Source of the DNA: Lachnospiraceae bacterium
Lineage (GTDB): Bacteria > Bacillota > Clostridia > Lachnospirales > Lachnospiraceae
Length of the DNA stretch: 64,000 nt
Direction of reading: 5' to 3'
Assembly (NCBI GenBank): GCA_017620255.1
Contig: JAFZQU010000028.1
Location: 341,514 to 405,513, forward strand
Shown: piece after piece, positions 1 to 8,260 of the stretch
Layout of the letters: every line of letters starts with the position of its first letter
How positions within the stretch are numbered: the first letter of the stretch is position 1
Translations under genes and position numbers: made by a program
The notes under the pieces: generated by a model
What the model was told of the DNA's origin: nothing
The model's input: only the letters and a program-made list of their open reading frames with translations
The model's database searches: none

Positions 1-1250
1 AGTTCCTCGTCCGAGATGATCCGGCCCTTTTTCGTATCAACTAACAGGATCTTGCCCGGATGCAGGCGCTCTTTTTTGATCACATGCGCCTCGTCCACCG
101 GCAGTACGCCGACTTCCGAACTTAAGATCAGGCGGTGGTCATCCGTGACATAGTATCTGGAAGGACGCAGCCCGTTCCGGTCAAGGATCGCACCCATCAC
201 GTCGCCGTCCGAATACAGGATGGAAGCCGGTCCGTCCCAGGGCTCCATCATCGTTGCATAGTACTGGTAGAAATCCCTGACTTCCTGTGAGATCGTATCG
301 TTGTGCGACCACGGTTCCGGGATCAGGATACTCGCGGCAAGCGGCAGTTCCATGCCCGCCATCATCAGGAATTCCAAAGTATTGTCAAGCATCGCGGAAT
401 CGGAACCGGACGAGGAAATGACCGGCAGGATCTTGGTCAGATCCGCATCGGAAAAAGCATTCGTGGACATGGTCTCTTCCCGTGCAAGCATCTTATCCGC
501 ATTACCCTTGATCGTATTGATCTCTCCGTTATGCACGAGCAGCCTGTTCGGATGCGCTCTCTCCCAGCTCGGATTCGTATTGGTGGAAAAACGGGAATGC
601 ACCATGGCGATCGCGGAAGTAAAATCAGCATCCTGAAGATCCGCGAAAAACGAACGCAGCTGCCCCACTAAAAACATGCCCTTGTAGACGATCGTGCGGC
701 ATGACAGCGAAAGTACATATGTTTCGTCGTTGCTCTGCTCAAACACGCGCCTTATCACATAGAGTTTTCTGTCAAAATCAAGATCCGTTTCGATCCCCTC
801 AGGCCTTGCGACAAACGCCTGCATGATACACGGCATGCTGTCGATCGCTTTCTGTCCGAGTACCTTGGGATAAGTGGGCACATTTCTCCATCCGAGGAAA
901 GACAGTCCTTCTTTTTCGACGATCACCTCGAACATCTTCTGCGCCTGGCGTCTCTTCAGTTCATTTTGCGGGAAAAAGAACATGCCGACAGCGTACTCAC
1001 GCTCCCTGCCGATCTTTATCTGTTCGCTCTTGCAGATCTTCTGGAAGAACTTGTGCGGGATCTGCGTCAGAATGCCGACGCCGTCCCCGGTCTTACCTTC
1101 CGCGTCTTTACCTGCGCGGTGCTCCAGATTCTCTACGATCTTCAGTGCGTCGTCGACGATCGCGCGCGATTTCTTACCCTTGATGTTTACGATCGCACCG
1201 ATGCCGCAATTGTCGTGTTCGAATTCCTGTCTATACAGTCCCTGTTCCAT
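1..1250 (-). CDS. gltB: Glutamate synthase large subunit (5' part, cut by window edge)
   Basis: GOGAT large subunit, which transfers the amide of glutamine to 2-oxoglutarate to give glutamate. About 416 codons are inside the window; the rest lies beyond position 1. The start reads MEQGLYRQEFEHDNCGIG, so the Ntn-type catalytic cysteine is Cys15 and a 14-residue propeptide would be removed. Further class II amidotransferase motifs follow: HSRFSTNTNPSWERAHP (about residue 217) and HNGEINTIKGN (about 236). The start is preceded by AGGAG and a 6-base spacer. Only 73 bases separate it from pyrG, with no terminator or promoter that I can see, so it is probably co-transcribed with pyrG and falls under the same leader. 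Confidence 0.93.
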   Translation of the reverse strand, partial: MEQGLYRQEFEHDNCGIGAIVNIKGKKSRAIVDDALKIVENLEHRAGKDAEGKTGDGVGILTQIPHKFFQKICKSEQIKIGREREYAVGMFFFPQNELKRRQAQKMFEVIVEKEGLSFLGWRNVPTYPKVLGQKAIDSMPCIMQAFVARPEGIETDLDFDRKLYVIRRVFEQSNDETYVLSLSCRTIVYKGMFLVGQLRSFFADLQDADFTSAIAMVHSRFSTNTNPSWERAHPNRLLVHNGEINTIKGNADKMLAREETMSTNAFSDADLTKILPVISSSGSDSAMLDNTLEFLMMAGMELPLAASILIPEPWSHNDTISQEVRDFYQYYATMMEPWDGPASILYSDGDVMGAILDRNGLRPSRYYVTDDHRLILSSEVGVLPVDEAHVIKKERLHPGKILLVDTKKGRIISDEE

Positions 1251-1323
1251 GATATACTCCTGTTTTGGTGTTCCTTTTATATAACGGATTTTCTGCTCGG
1301 ATTTCCTCGTCTCGCTGACATGC

Positions 1324-2922
1324 TCACTTTCCCGCGAGGGCCGCCTCGATGAGTCCCCTGAAGAGGGGATGCGGCTCATCCGGGCGGGATTTGAATTCCG
1401 GATGCGCCTGTGTGGCGAGGAAGTACGGGTGATCCTTCAGTTCGATCATCTCCACGATCCGGCCGTCCGGGGATAAACCGGATAAGACCATGCCTGCTTC
1501 CGTGAGTCTGTCCCTGTAATCGTTATTGACTTCATAGCGGTGTCTGTGCCGCTCTGAGATATCTTCTTTTCCATAGAGCGCATAGGCTTTTGTTCCGGGT
1601 GTGAGGCGGCAGGGATATGCCCCCAGCCTCAGCGTTCCGCCGATATCCGTAACGCCTTCCTGATCCGGCATCAGATGGATCACGGGATCCGGCGTATCCG
1701 GATCGAATTCCACACCGGCAGCCTTGCTAAGTCCCAAAACATGTCTTGCAAATTCCACGATCGAAAGCTGCATGCCGAGACACAGACCAAGGAAGGGGAT
1801 CTTATTGACTCTTGCATATTCGATCGCCAGGATCTTTCCTTCGATCCCGCGCAGGCCGAAGCCGCCGGGAACAATGATCCCGTCAAGGCCTTTCAGCAGT
1901 TCCTCCCTGTTTCCCGCCGTGACTTCTTCCGAATCGATCCAGCGGATGCTCACTTCACACCTGTTTGCGATCCCGCCGTGTTTTAAGGCCTCTGCCACAC
2001 TCAGGTAAGCATCGTGCAGTGAAATGTATTTGCCGACCAGGCCGATCGTAACGCTGTGCAGCGGATTGTGCAGATCGTTGACCATCTGCTCCCATGCATC
2101 CAGATCGGGATGCGGGCACGGTAATTTCAGACATTCACAGACCGCCTGCGCCAGATGTTCTTTTTCCAACATCAGCGGCACTTCATATAATGATTTTGCA
2201 TCCAGGTTCTGCAGAACGTGTTCCTTCTTTACATTACAGAACAGCGCGATCTTCTCGCGCATATGATCGTCGATCGGATAATCGGAACGGCAGACCAGGA
2301 TGTCCGGCCAGATCCCCATACTCTGCAGGCTCTTGACGGACATCTGCGTCGGTTTGGTCTTCATCTCACCGGAAGCTTTCAGGTACGGGATCAGCGTGAC
2401 CTGGATCATGATCGCATTTTCACGTCCGACTTCCGCCTGGAACTGACGGATGGCCTCTAAAAACGGCTGGCTCTCGATATCCCCGACGGTGCCGCCGATC
2501 TCGATGATGGAGATCGTCTCCTCCGCGGGTGATTTTGCCTGATAAAAACGGCTCTTGATCTCGTTGGTCACATGCGGGATGACCTGTACGGTACCGCCGC
2601 CAAAATCACCGTGCCTTTCTTTATTCAGGATCTTCCAGTAGATCTTGCCGGTAGTGACATTCGAATTGCTGTCAAGGCTCTCATTGATGAAGCGCTCGTA
2701 GTGTCCCAGATCCAGGTCCGTCTCCGTTCCGTCATCCGTCACGTACACTTCCCCGTGCTGGATCGGGTTCATCGTTCCCGGATCCATGTTGATATAGGGA
2801 TCGAATTTCTGCATCGTTACATGATAGCCTCTGGCCTTTAAGAGCCTCCCGAGTGAAGCTGCCGTGATGCCTTTTCCAAGGCCCGATACCACGCCGCCTG
2901 TTACAAATACGTATTTTACCAT
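1324..2922 (-). CDS. pyrG: CTP synthase
   Basis: Makes CTP from UTP, ATP and glutamine. 532 residues, normal for the family. The N-terminal synthetase domain opens with [17 protein letters not shown] (P-loop). The C-terminal class I glutamine amidotransferase domain shows PGGFG, the nucleophile in GLCLGMQ (about residue 380) and the His/Glu pair in AHPEF. I chose the ATG at 2922, giving MVKYVF, because a GAGGGGG purine tract lies upstream; a longer frame from 2943 adds seven atypical residues. It is the first gene behind an attenuator-type leader and precedes gltB, so two glutamine-consuming enzymes share one transcript. Confidence 0.97.
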   Translation of the reverse strand: MVKYVFVTGGVVSGLGKGITAASLGRLLKARGYHVTMQKFDPYINMDPGTMNPIQHGEVYVTDDGTETDLDLGHYERFINESLDSNSNVTTGKIYWKILNKERHGDFGGGTVQVIPHVTNEIKSRFYQAKSPAEETISIIEIGGTVGDIESQPFLEAIRQFQAEVGRENAIMIQVTLIPYLKASGEMKTKPTQMSVKSLQSMGIWPDILVCRSDYPIDDHMREKIALFCNVKKEHVLQNLDAKSLYEVPLMLEKEHLAQAVCECLKLPCPHPDLDAWEQMVNDLHNPLHSVTIGLVGKYISLHDAYLSVAEALKHGGIANRCEVSIRWIDSEEVTAGNREELLKGLDGIIVPGGFGLRGIEGKILAIEYARVNKIPFLGLCLGMQLSIVEFARHVLGLSKAAGVEFDPDTPDPVIHLMPDQEGVTDIGGTLRLGAYPCRLTPGTKAYALYGKEDISERHRHRYEVNNDYRDRLTEAGMVLSGLSPDGRIVEMIELKDHPYFLATQAHPEFKSRPDEPHPLFRGLIEAALAGK

Positions 2923-2958
2923 TTTGCCTACCCCCTCTTCCAAGCAACCGTTCCAACG

Positions 2959-3000
2959 AAAAAAGCGTCAGACAGATTCTCTGCCGGACGCCTTTGTCCG
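2959..3000 (-). promoter_or_regulatory. pyrG leader: AAAGGC hexaloop hairpin overlapping a terminator
   Basis: On the minus strand CGGAC-AAAGGC-GTCCG (2985-3000) forms a perfect 5-bp stem closing an AAAGGC hexaloop. Its 3' half is also the 5' arm of a terminator: GCGTC and a 7-base extension pair across a 3-base loop with 2965-2976, followed by six T (2959-2964). The two structures cannot form together. The loop has A at position 1 and G at position 4, as in known ANTAR-protein targets. It is one of five such elements in the window. Confidence 0.72.
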
Positions 3001-3015
3001 CAAATAAAAAGCCAT

Positions 3016-3052
3016 AAAAAAGGGGTGTTGGACCCACAGGATCCGACACCCT
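3016..3052 (-). terminator. Upstream terminator-like hairpin in the pyrG leader
   Basis: GGGTGT pairs with ACACCC, with an inner near-complementary GGATCC/GGGTCC, followed by six T in the minus direction. It lies downstream of the predicted pyrG promoter and upstream of the hexaloop element. It may stop read-through from the lipoprotein gene, act as a second attenuator, or both. Confidence 0.65.
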
Positions 3053-3069
3053 TGTCATAAACAAAGTAT

Positions 3070-3098
3070 ATATTACCGCAACCCCTGCGGCTTGTCAA
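3070..3098 (-). promoter_or_regulatory. Predicted pyrG promoter
   Basis: TTGACA (3093-3098), a 17-base spacer and TAATAT (3070-3075) on the minus strand. The transcript would start near 3063 and carry two tandem terminator-like hairpins before pyrG. Confidence 0.7.
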
Positions 3099-3111
3099 GA
3101 CGTTTCCGCAC

Positions 3112-4668
3112 CTATTCCTCCAGCCATCCCTGCAGGTTCAGGATCTCTTCTGCGGGATGTCCGTTTACGATGAAACCGTCCTCATAATTTCCGGTCACAT
3201 ACAGCCTGCAGATCCGCTCATCATCCATTTCCATATCGATGAAGGTTTCCGCATCCGTACGTACAAAATTCATCCAGGTATAGGCTTCGATCGTCTCCAC
3301 CTTCGGCTCTTCGTCCTCTTCATTTTCAAACACTTCCGCTTCAAAAGACTCTTCGGCAGACATCGGTTCCACATTGTAATCTTCACGGAACAGATCCAGC
3401 AACTCAGGCACACCGTTTTCTCCGATGCGGGCCGGCGCGCTCAGACTGTTCATTTCCCTGACAAGAAAGGCTTCCGTATTGATCACGAAATGGTCCGGCT
3501 CGATGATCTTCGCATAGCAGTCCCTGTTCCAGTCGGCAAGGACGCCGCGTATGCTGCCAACGTATTCCGCTCTGCCATCCTTCACGCGGTAGGCCTGCGT
3601 TTCCTCATCCTCACAAAGATAGAGGTAGGTTTCGCCGTCCTTTTGCACCAGATACGTATAATAGGCGTTGTCCTTTTCATGGGATAGTTTCCCGCTGATC
3701 CCGCAGAGTTCTGCCAGATGCTCGCGCTTCGTTAAGAGAATATGATCATAAGATACCGTGACATCCTGAAACAGGAACTCCCTGCAGGCAGTAAACGGCA
3801 CGAACGCATGCTCCGTTTCATGGTTCAGATATTCGCTCTGATAGAAAGGATCCGTGAAGTAAAAATCAAACCCCGCCGGATTGACGGCCCACGCGAAACG
3901 TCCGTCGTCCCTGCAGCCGTTGATGCTCTCAAGGACCCGTTTCTGAAAGCCCGCATCCAGATACCTGTCGCTGATCTCGTCACTGTAGTTTGCATTTTCG
4001 GTCTTCAAAGCCTTACATACCAGCACGGCGAGTTTTTCCGGATCCGTGACAAAATCGTTGATGGAAAGTTCCCGTCCGCTCTGCGCATCATAGGTATGCC
4101 CGTGTACAAAGGTATCGTCCGGTTCATAGTCCCTGTTATAGCGGTGAATGGCTGTGACATAACTGAGAACGGAAGTGTCACTTCTGCAAAGTCCCATACC
4201 GATATGCGGGGTCAGTGCGATATAACCGTCGGGATCGGAGGCGTGATAAAGTTCCCAGCGTGCCCTCCCTTCGGTAAGTTCCGATTCCAGATTCTCAGAA
4301 ACCCATGCATTGTAATCATCTATGATCTTCCGGAATGCTTCCGGCGCATCCCCTTCGATCGCTGCGATCTCATAATCCGCATCGGCACCGCCGGTATAAC
4401 TCTCCCATTCACGTTTTTCGTTTTCGTTCGTAAATGTGATCCGGACGGGCTTAGCATCTTCCGTGGCAACGGTGAGTGTCTCTCCCTTTATTCCGGAGAG
4501 TTCCACGGTGCCTGCCCAGTCATCTTTTCGTTCTTTCTGTTCAATGGCTTTGGGGCGGCTCACTTTACCGATCACCGCATTCAAAAGCGAATCTTCTTTT
4601 TTGATGCCGCATCCGGCGAGCACGAGCAAGGCCGCACCCGCCAGCGCAGCGTAAAGGATCTTCTCCAT
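3112..4668 (-). CDS. Lipoprotein with DUF3298-like domain
   Basis: 518-residue predicted lipoprotein of unknown function. The N-terminus is a signal peptide ending in the lipobox LVLAGC (Cys20), so the mature protein should be anchored to the outer face of the membrane. The segment around HGHTYDAQSGRELSINDFV resembles the DUF3298 domain found in RsiV-like and other Gram-positive surface proteins; I base this on sequence feel, not a search. The C-terminal third is rich in Glu and Asp. The start has AAGGAG six bases upstream. It lies 63 bases after the CotH-like gene on the same strand and may be read from that operon. Confidence 0.75.
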   Translation of the reverse strand: MEKILYAALAGAALLVLAGCGIKKEDSLLNAVIGKVSRPKAIEQKERKDDWAGTVELSGIKGETLTVATEDAKPVRITFTNENEKREWESYTGGADADYEIAAIEGDAPEAFRKIIDDYNAWVSENLESELTEGRARWELYHASDPDGYIALTPHIGMGLCRSDTSVLSYVTAIHRYNRDYEPDDTFVHGHTYDAQSGRELSINDFVTDPEKLAVLVCKALKTENANYSDEISDRYLDAGFQKRVLESINGCRDDGRFAWAVNPAGFDFYFTDPFYQSEYLNHETEHAFVPFTACREFLFQDVTVSYDHILLTKREHLAELCGISGKLSHEKDNAYYTYLVQKDGETYLYLCEDEETQAYRVKDGRAEYVGSIRGVLADWNRDCYAKIIEPDHFVINTEAFLVREMNSLSAPARIGENGVPELLDLFREDYNVEPMSAEESFEAEVFENEEDEEPKVETIEAYTWMNFVRTDAETFIDMEMDDERICRLYVTGNYEDGFIVNGHPAEEILNLQGWLEE

Positions 4669-4731
4669 ATTCTGCTCCTTTTTGTGTATATCCTATTGCT
4701 ATTTTCACACAAACCGGAACAGATGACAAGT

Positions 4732-6675
4732 TTACCGGTGCTTCCTGCGCCTGATGTTCCACAGGATGATCAGCGCCGTAAGCATGACGGCCATACATCC
4801 GCCGTACAAAAGCCAGGTCTTTAGCCCGGAGCCTTCCTGCTGCTCCTGCATTCCGGCAAAGTTCGGGCGGTTCTCATTTGATGCATCTTTCGAGCGCTGG
4901 TGTCTCGGACCTCCGTCCTTTGCACCGCCCATATTGAATTCGCCCATCGAATCGATATCGATGTCAGAGGCATCGATCAGGGCCGAAGGATCCTGCTTCT
5001 GTCCTTCATCCGTGGACGGAATGCTTCCGTTAAGCTGTCCTTCAATACTCTGTGCGCGCAGATGCACTACCGCGTTCAGTGTTTTGGCCGCCGTATCATA
5101 TTCTTCGTAACTGTAGAACGCTGTCGGGTCATCTGCCACCAGATCGTCGATCTGGCTTCTGATCCGCGTATAGACTTCATCAAAGCGTCCGTTATCCACA
5201 TATTCTTCCGCCAGCTGTTTTAAGTAGCCGTGGTAGATCGCAAGGTATTCCTCGTTTGCAAACAGCGCGTCAAAAAACTGCGTACCGTCAAACGGCGTAT
5301 CGATCGCATCATTGACGACCGAAGTTGCATCGCCCTTGCTTCCCATGGACATACCGCCAAACGAAAGGTTGTAATCCCAGGGGAACAGATTCAGCTGCCC
5401 GTCATATTCATAAAGATAATAGTTATGCGCCATGTTCCCGGACAGGCTGTCCATATTGACGGAAAAAGCATGTACGGCCATGTATTTGAGGATATTATCC
5501 ACGTCCAGGTATTTCTCAAGATCCTCGCCTTCACTGATCTTTTTGAGGGCTTTGATGACACGCTTATGATCTTTTTTACCCGTATTCGTGATCGAACCGT
5601 CCCAGATCGTCTGGTAACTGTCCTCTTCATCATCCGTATAGTTTAAGTTCGCACCGCCGCCGCCCATCGAGAAGCCGCCGGGACCGCCCGGTCCGCCCCT
5701 GTTTTCTCTGTCCGTAGCGCCCTGCTCCTGCGCAGTCGCATCATCCGCATTTTTCCGGTCCGGTCTCTCAGGCATATTCTCCGGGTCAAAATCTCCCATC
5801 TCGGGCATATTTCCGGGATCGAAGTCTCCCATCTCGGGCATGTTTCCGGGATCAAAATCTCCCATTTCCGGCACATTCTCCGGATCGAACTCTCCCATTT
5901 CCGGCATGTTTCCCGGATCAAAGTCTCCCATCTCAGGCATATTTCCGGGATCGAAGCCGCCGGGGCCGCCCTGACCTCCCGGTCCGCCGGATGGCGGCTG
6001 CATTTTCTGATCGCCGGAGCTGTTTTTACCGCCGCCCATCTCCATGCTGTCCGGTTTGTACAGTTCACCGTCCTGCGTGCCGAAGTTGCGCAGCATAAAG
6101 CTGTCTTCCACACCTTCCAGTGCCAGATATACGCCCGTGTATTCGCCGTTGACGCTCACCTTTGCGTAATTATAGAGCGAGGCATCCGCGCCGAGGTACT
6201 GAAACATGTCATAGACGATCGCTTCTTTCATATTTGTGGCATCCGCATAATCGTTGTTCAGGATCAGCTTGTCGAGTCCAAAGCAGGTCTGACCCTCCAC
6301 AAAATGATCGAATTCCAGTTTCAGGCTGAAACGGTCACTGTCCGGGTCACTCACAATGGCGGAAAGGCTCGTGTTTCCTTTCGGCCTTATGGCGACATTA
6401 TGGACTTTCTGCCCGTTTACCACCACATCGCAGGTGTAATACTCTTCCGACATTGCGTTCTCAAGCATGGTGTCCCAGTCTTCCTGATCCATCAGGATAT
6501 CGATGTCTATGATCTCATCCGTATCAAACAGTTCGGATTCATATTCCATCGTCACTCCGGCATCGCCGAGTGTGGCATACAGTTTATCCGGCATGGCGAC
6601 GGAAAGCAGACAGAACACGACTGCCAAAACTGTGAGCGCAACGATCCATTTGGAGATGTGTTTATGTGTGATCAT
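4732..6675 (-). CDS. CotH-kinase-like membrane protein with tandem FDPGNMPEMGD repeats
   Basis: 647 residues. A membrane segment at about 9-29 is followed by an outside domain of the CotH type: DIDILMDQEDWDTML, RPKGNTS, KLILNNDYAD, EYTGVYLALEGVED and FPWDYNLSFGG. CotH proteins are kinase-fold proteins; the B. subtilis one phosphorylates spore coat protein, but many homologues are in non-sporulation loci. The domain is interrupted at about residues 237-303 by six 11-residue repeats and Gly/Pro-rich sequence. A second membrane helix (WLLYGGCMAVMLTALIILW) and a basic tail end the protein. Start: GGAGG, 8-base gap. It is the last gene of the VTC/DUF4956/CotH operon, 31 bases after DUF4956. The substrate is unknown. 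Confidence 0.88.
   Translation of the reverse strand: MITHKHISKWIVALTVLAVVFCLLSVAMPDKLYATLGDAGVTMEYESELFDTDEIIDIDILMDQEDWDTMLENAMSEEYYTCDVVVNGQKVHNVAIRPKGNTSLSAIVSDPDSDRFSLKLEFDHFVEGQTCFGLDKLILNNDYADATNMKEAIVYDMFQYLGADASLYNYAKVSVNGEYTGVYLALEGVEDSFMLRNFGTQDGELYKPDSMEMGGGKNSSGDQKMQPPSGGPGGQGGPGGFDPGNMPEMGDFDPGNMPEMGEFDPENVPEMGDFDPGNMPEMGDFDPGNMPEMGDFDPENMPERPDRKNADDATAQEQGATDRENRGGPGGPGGFSMGGGGANLNYTDDEEDSYQTIWDGSITNTGKKDHKRVIKALKKISEGEDLEKYLDVDNILKYMAVHAFSVNMDSLSGNMAHNYYLYEYDGQLNLFPWDYNLSFGGMSMGSKGDATSVVNDAIDTPFDGTQFFDALFANEEYLAIYHGYLKQLAEEYVDNGRFDEVYTRIRSQIDDLVADDPTAFYSYEEYDTAAKTLNAVVHLRAQSIEGQLNGSIPSTDEGQKQDPSALIDASDIDIDSMGEFNMGGAKDGGPRHQRSKDASNENRPNFAGMQEQQEGSGLKTWLLYGGCMAVMLTALIILWNIRRRKHR
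5767..5964 (-). repeat. Six tandem 33-bp units inside the CotH-like gene
   Basis: In-frame tandem repeats starting at 5767, 5800, 5833, 5866, 5899 and 5932. Each encodes an 11-residue variant of FDPGNMPEMGD. Units differ mainly at third positions and at G/E and D/E codons. The array could expand or contract by slippage without frameshift. Confidence 0.95.
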
Positions 6676-6706
6676 GATCTCATCCTCCGTTCGTCGTTCC
6701 CTTTGG

Positions 6707-7378
6707 TTATGACATATACTCCCCGTTGAAAGTCACGAGCGTTGCGTTCGTCACGCCGCCGATCTCGTTGACCCTGTTCACAAAATCCGTAGCCCCGTTC
6801 TTAACCCGGATCTCAGCTGTCAGCTCTATTCCGCCTGCATTGACGGTCTTTGATTTAACCAGGAATTTATCTGTAGCTCTGCTGATCAGGTTCTGTGCGC
6901 TTTCTTCCGCCTGCTCGTCCACACAGTTCACGATCAGGATATAGGGTGTATGACTCCATTTCCGGTTCGAAAACAGCACCAGGATCACACCGATGATCAC
7001 GGAACCGATCACCGCAAGCGGGATCATACCCGCACCGATCACGATACCGACTGCAAGGGACCAGAACAGGAAAACGATCTCCATGGGCTCTTTGATCGCC
7101 GTACGGAAACGGACGATGGAAAGAGCACCGACCATACCGAGTGAAAGAACCACGTTCGAGGTAACTGCCATGATCACGAGCGTCGTTACAAGGGAAAGGC
7201 CGACAAGCGTCATGGCAAATCCCGTGGAATACATGATCCCGCTGAACGTCTTCTTATAGATCACAAAGATAAACAGGCCGATCACCAGTGCAAAAAGCAT
7301 GCCGATCAGGGTGTCTACCGGTGAAAACTCCGTTACGCTTTCCAAAAAACTTGATTTAAAAATATCGTTGAATGTCAT
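6707..7378 (-). CDS. DUF4956 family membrane protein
   Basis: 223 residues with about four membrane helices in the first 140 residues, then a soluble domain of about 80 residues resembling a small alpha/beta fold. It contains GALSIVRFRTAIKEP, which I recognise as the hallmark of DUF4956. The family has no established function but is commonly found beside VTC-type polymerases and CotH proteins, as here. Start chosen at 7378 (MTFNDIFKSS) because AGGAGG lies 8 bases before it; a longer frame from 7396 includes the ribosome site itself. It follows the VTC gene by 47 bases. Confidence 0.88.
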   Translation of the reverse strand: MTFNDIFKSSFLESVTEFSPVDTLIGMLFALVIGLFIFVIYKKTFSGIMYSTGFAMTLVGLSLVTTLVIMAVTSNVVLSLGMVGALSIVRFRTAIKEPMEIVFLFWSLAVGIVIGAGMIPLAVIGSVIIGVILVLFSNRKWSHTPYILIVNCVDEQAEESAQNLISRATDKFLVKSKTVNAGGIELTAEIRVKNGATDFVNRVNEIGGVTNATLVTFNGEYMS

Positions 7379-7425
7379 TTTATTATCCTCCTGCATTCTG
7401 TTGCTGTAATGTTTATATGTATGTT

Positions 7426-8118
7426 CTATCCGAATCTGCGGCAGCTTCCGTACTTGGAAAAGGCCTGTTGTCGGACGCTGTTCATTTGGACGATGTCCTG
7501 TATGATCTCCGGCAGATATGCATCATACTTGACTTCCAGGATCATCGTATCCGGTGTGCCCGTTGCACTGATATCCCACACATCCTCTGTCAGGAATTCC
7601 CTGTGATACAGGGTCGTGCGGATCAATGAATCAAACGTTACCCGCACATTTCCCGGCCTGTAGACATATGGTTCCCGCACATAAGAGACCAGCACCCGCG
7701 GGCACAGACGCTGATATTGCATCTTCGCGTACAGTTCCCTCACCAGTCCCTGCGGGTGATCTCTCATCCAGGTTAAGTCTCCCGTAAGCAGTTTCCTGCA
7801 TTCCTCTGCACTGACCTCTGCCGATGTCTTCAGACATAAGTCATTGACCTTCATCTTTTTTTCCAGCAGCAGGAGCGACAGATCATCGTTGTAATAACGG
7901 ATCCGGAATTTTTCCCGTTTGGCGACGCCGTCGATCTTTTCCCGCAGTGCCTTATCCTCACTGTTGTCAAAATAGATACTGCGGATCCTGTAGAATCCGT
8001 CTTCCCCGGTATGCGGGTCGTGATCCATGATCAGTTTCAGTCTCTCACGCATGGCAAGGTATTCGGTCTTACTGATCTCATATTTCAGTTCATGCCTGTA
8101 ATGCTTCTGCTCTTCCAT
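7426..8118 (-). CDS. VTC-domain protein, polyphosphate polymerase-like
   Basis: 230-residue stand-alone VTC domain, the tunnel-shaped catalytic domain that in yeast Vtc4 makes polyphosphate from ATP. The positions that line the yeast tunnel have clear counterparts: RHELKYEI, RIRSIYFDN, KFRIRYY, LEKKMK, SYVREPY, RVTFDSLIR and ILEVKYDAYLP. I see no signal or membrane helix, so it should be cytoplasmic, presumably working with the DUF4956 membrane protein. The ATG at 8118 has AGGAGG 10 bases upstream; the alternative start at 8175 lies upstream of the predicted transcription start. First gene of the operon. Catalytic activity is inferred from the family. Confidence 0.9.
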   Translation of the reverse strand: MEEQKHYRHELKYEISKTEYLAMRERLKLIMDHDPHTGEDGFYRIRSIYFDNSEDKALREKIDGVAKREKFRIRYYNDDLSLLLLEKKMKVNDLCLKTSAEVSAEECRKLLTGDLTWMRDHPQGLVRELYAKMQYQRLCPRVLVSYVREPYVYRPGNVRVTFDSLIRTTLYHREFLTEDVWDISATGTPDTMILEVKYDAYLPEIIQDIVQMNSVRQQAFSKYGSCRRFG

Positions 8119-8179
8119 CCGTCTGCTTCCTCCTGTTTTATGATGTATAAAGAGCATCCGTTCTGTAGGATACAAGGGC

Positions 8180-8212
8180 AGTATAGCGTCCCAACCTGAA
8201 ATGAACCTGAAA
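8180..8212 (-). promoter_or_regulatory. VTC operon promoter with 11-bp-spaced direct repeats
   Basis: The -10 is TATACT (8180-8185) on the minus strand. At the -35 position there is no good hexamer. Instead two perfect copies of TTTCAGGTT (8193-8201 and 8204-8212) sit 11 bp apart, on one helical face. PhoB/OmpR-type regulators bind such direct repeats in place of a -35 box. The adjacent response regulator is the obvious candidate; binding is inferred. Confidence 0.65.
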
Positions 8213-8225
8213 CGGAAAAAGAAAT

Positions 8226-8254
8226 AAAAAAAAGAGACCGCCTCAGGCGATCTC
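8226..8254 (-). terminator. Terminator after the histidine kinase gene
   Basis: GAGATCGCC-TGA-GGCGGTCTC (one G-U pair) followed by eight T on the minus strand, directly after the kinase stop. It separates the regulator operon from the VTC operon. Confidence 0.9.
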
Positions 8255-8260
8255 TTTCTG

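Noticed and set aside
1251..1323. Separate hexaloop leader for gltB
   Set aside because: The pyrG-gltB gap has no AAAGGC hairpin and no terminator.
3742..4824. Long plus-strand open frames opposite the lipoprotein and other minus-strand genes
   Set aside because: They mirror the codon pattern of the true gene, lack ribosome sites and show no domain motifs.
5767..5964. CRISPR-like array
   Set aside because: The units are contiguous without spacers and in frame with the coding sequence; it is a protein repeat.
8119..8175. Upstream start for the VTC-domain protein at 8175
   Set aside because: It lies at or upstream of the predicted transcription start, and AGGAGG points to the ATG at 8118.
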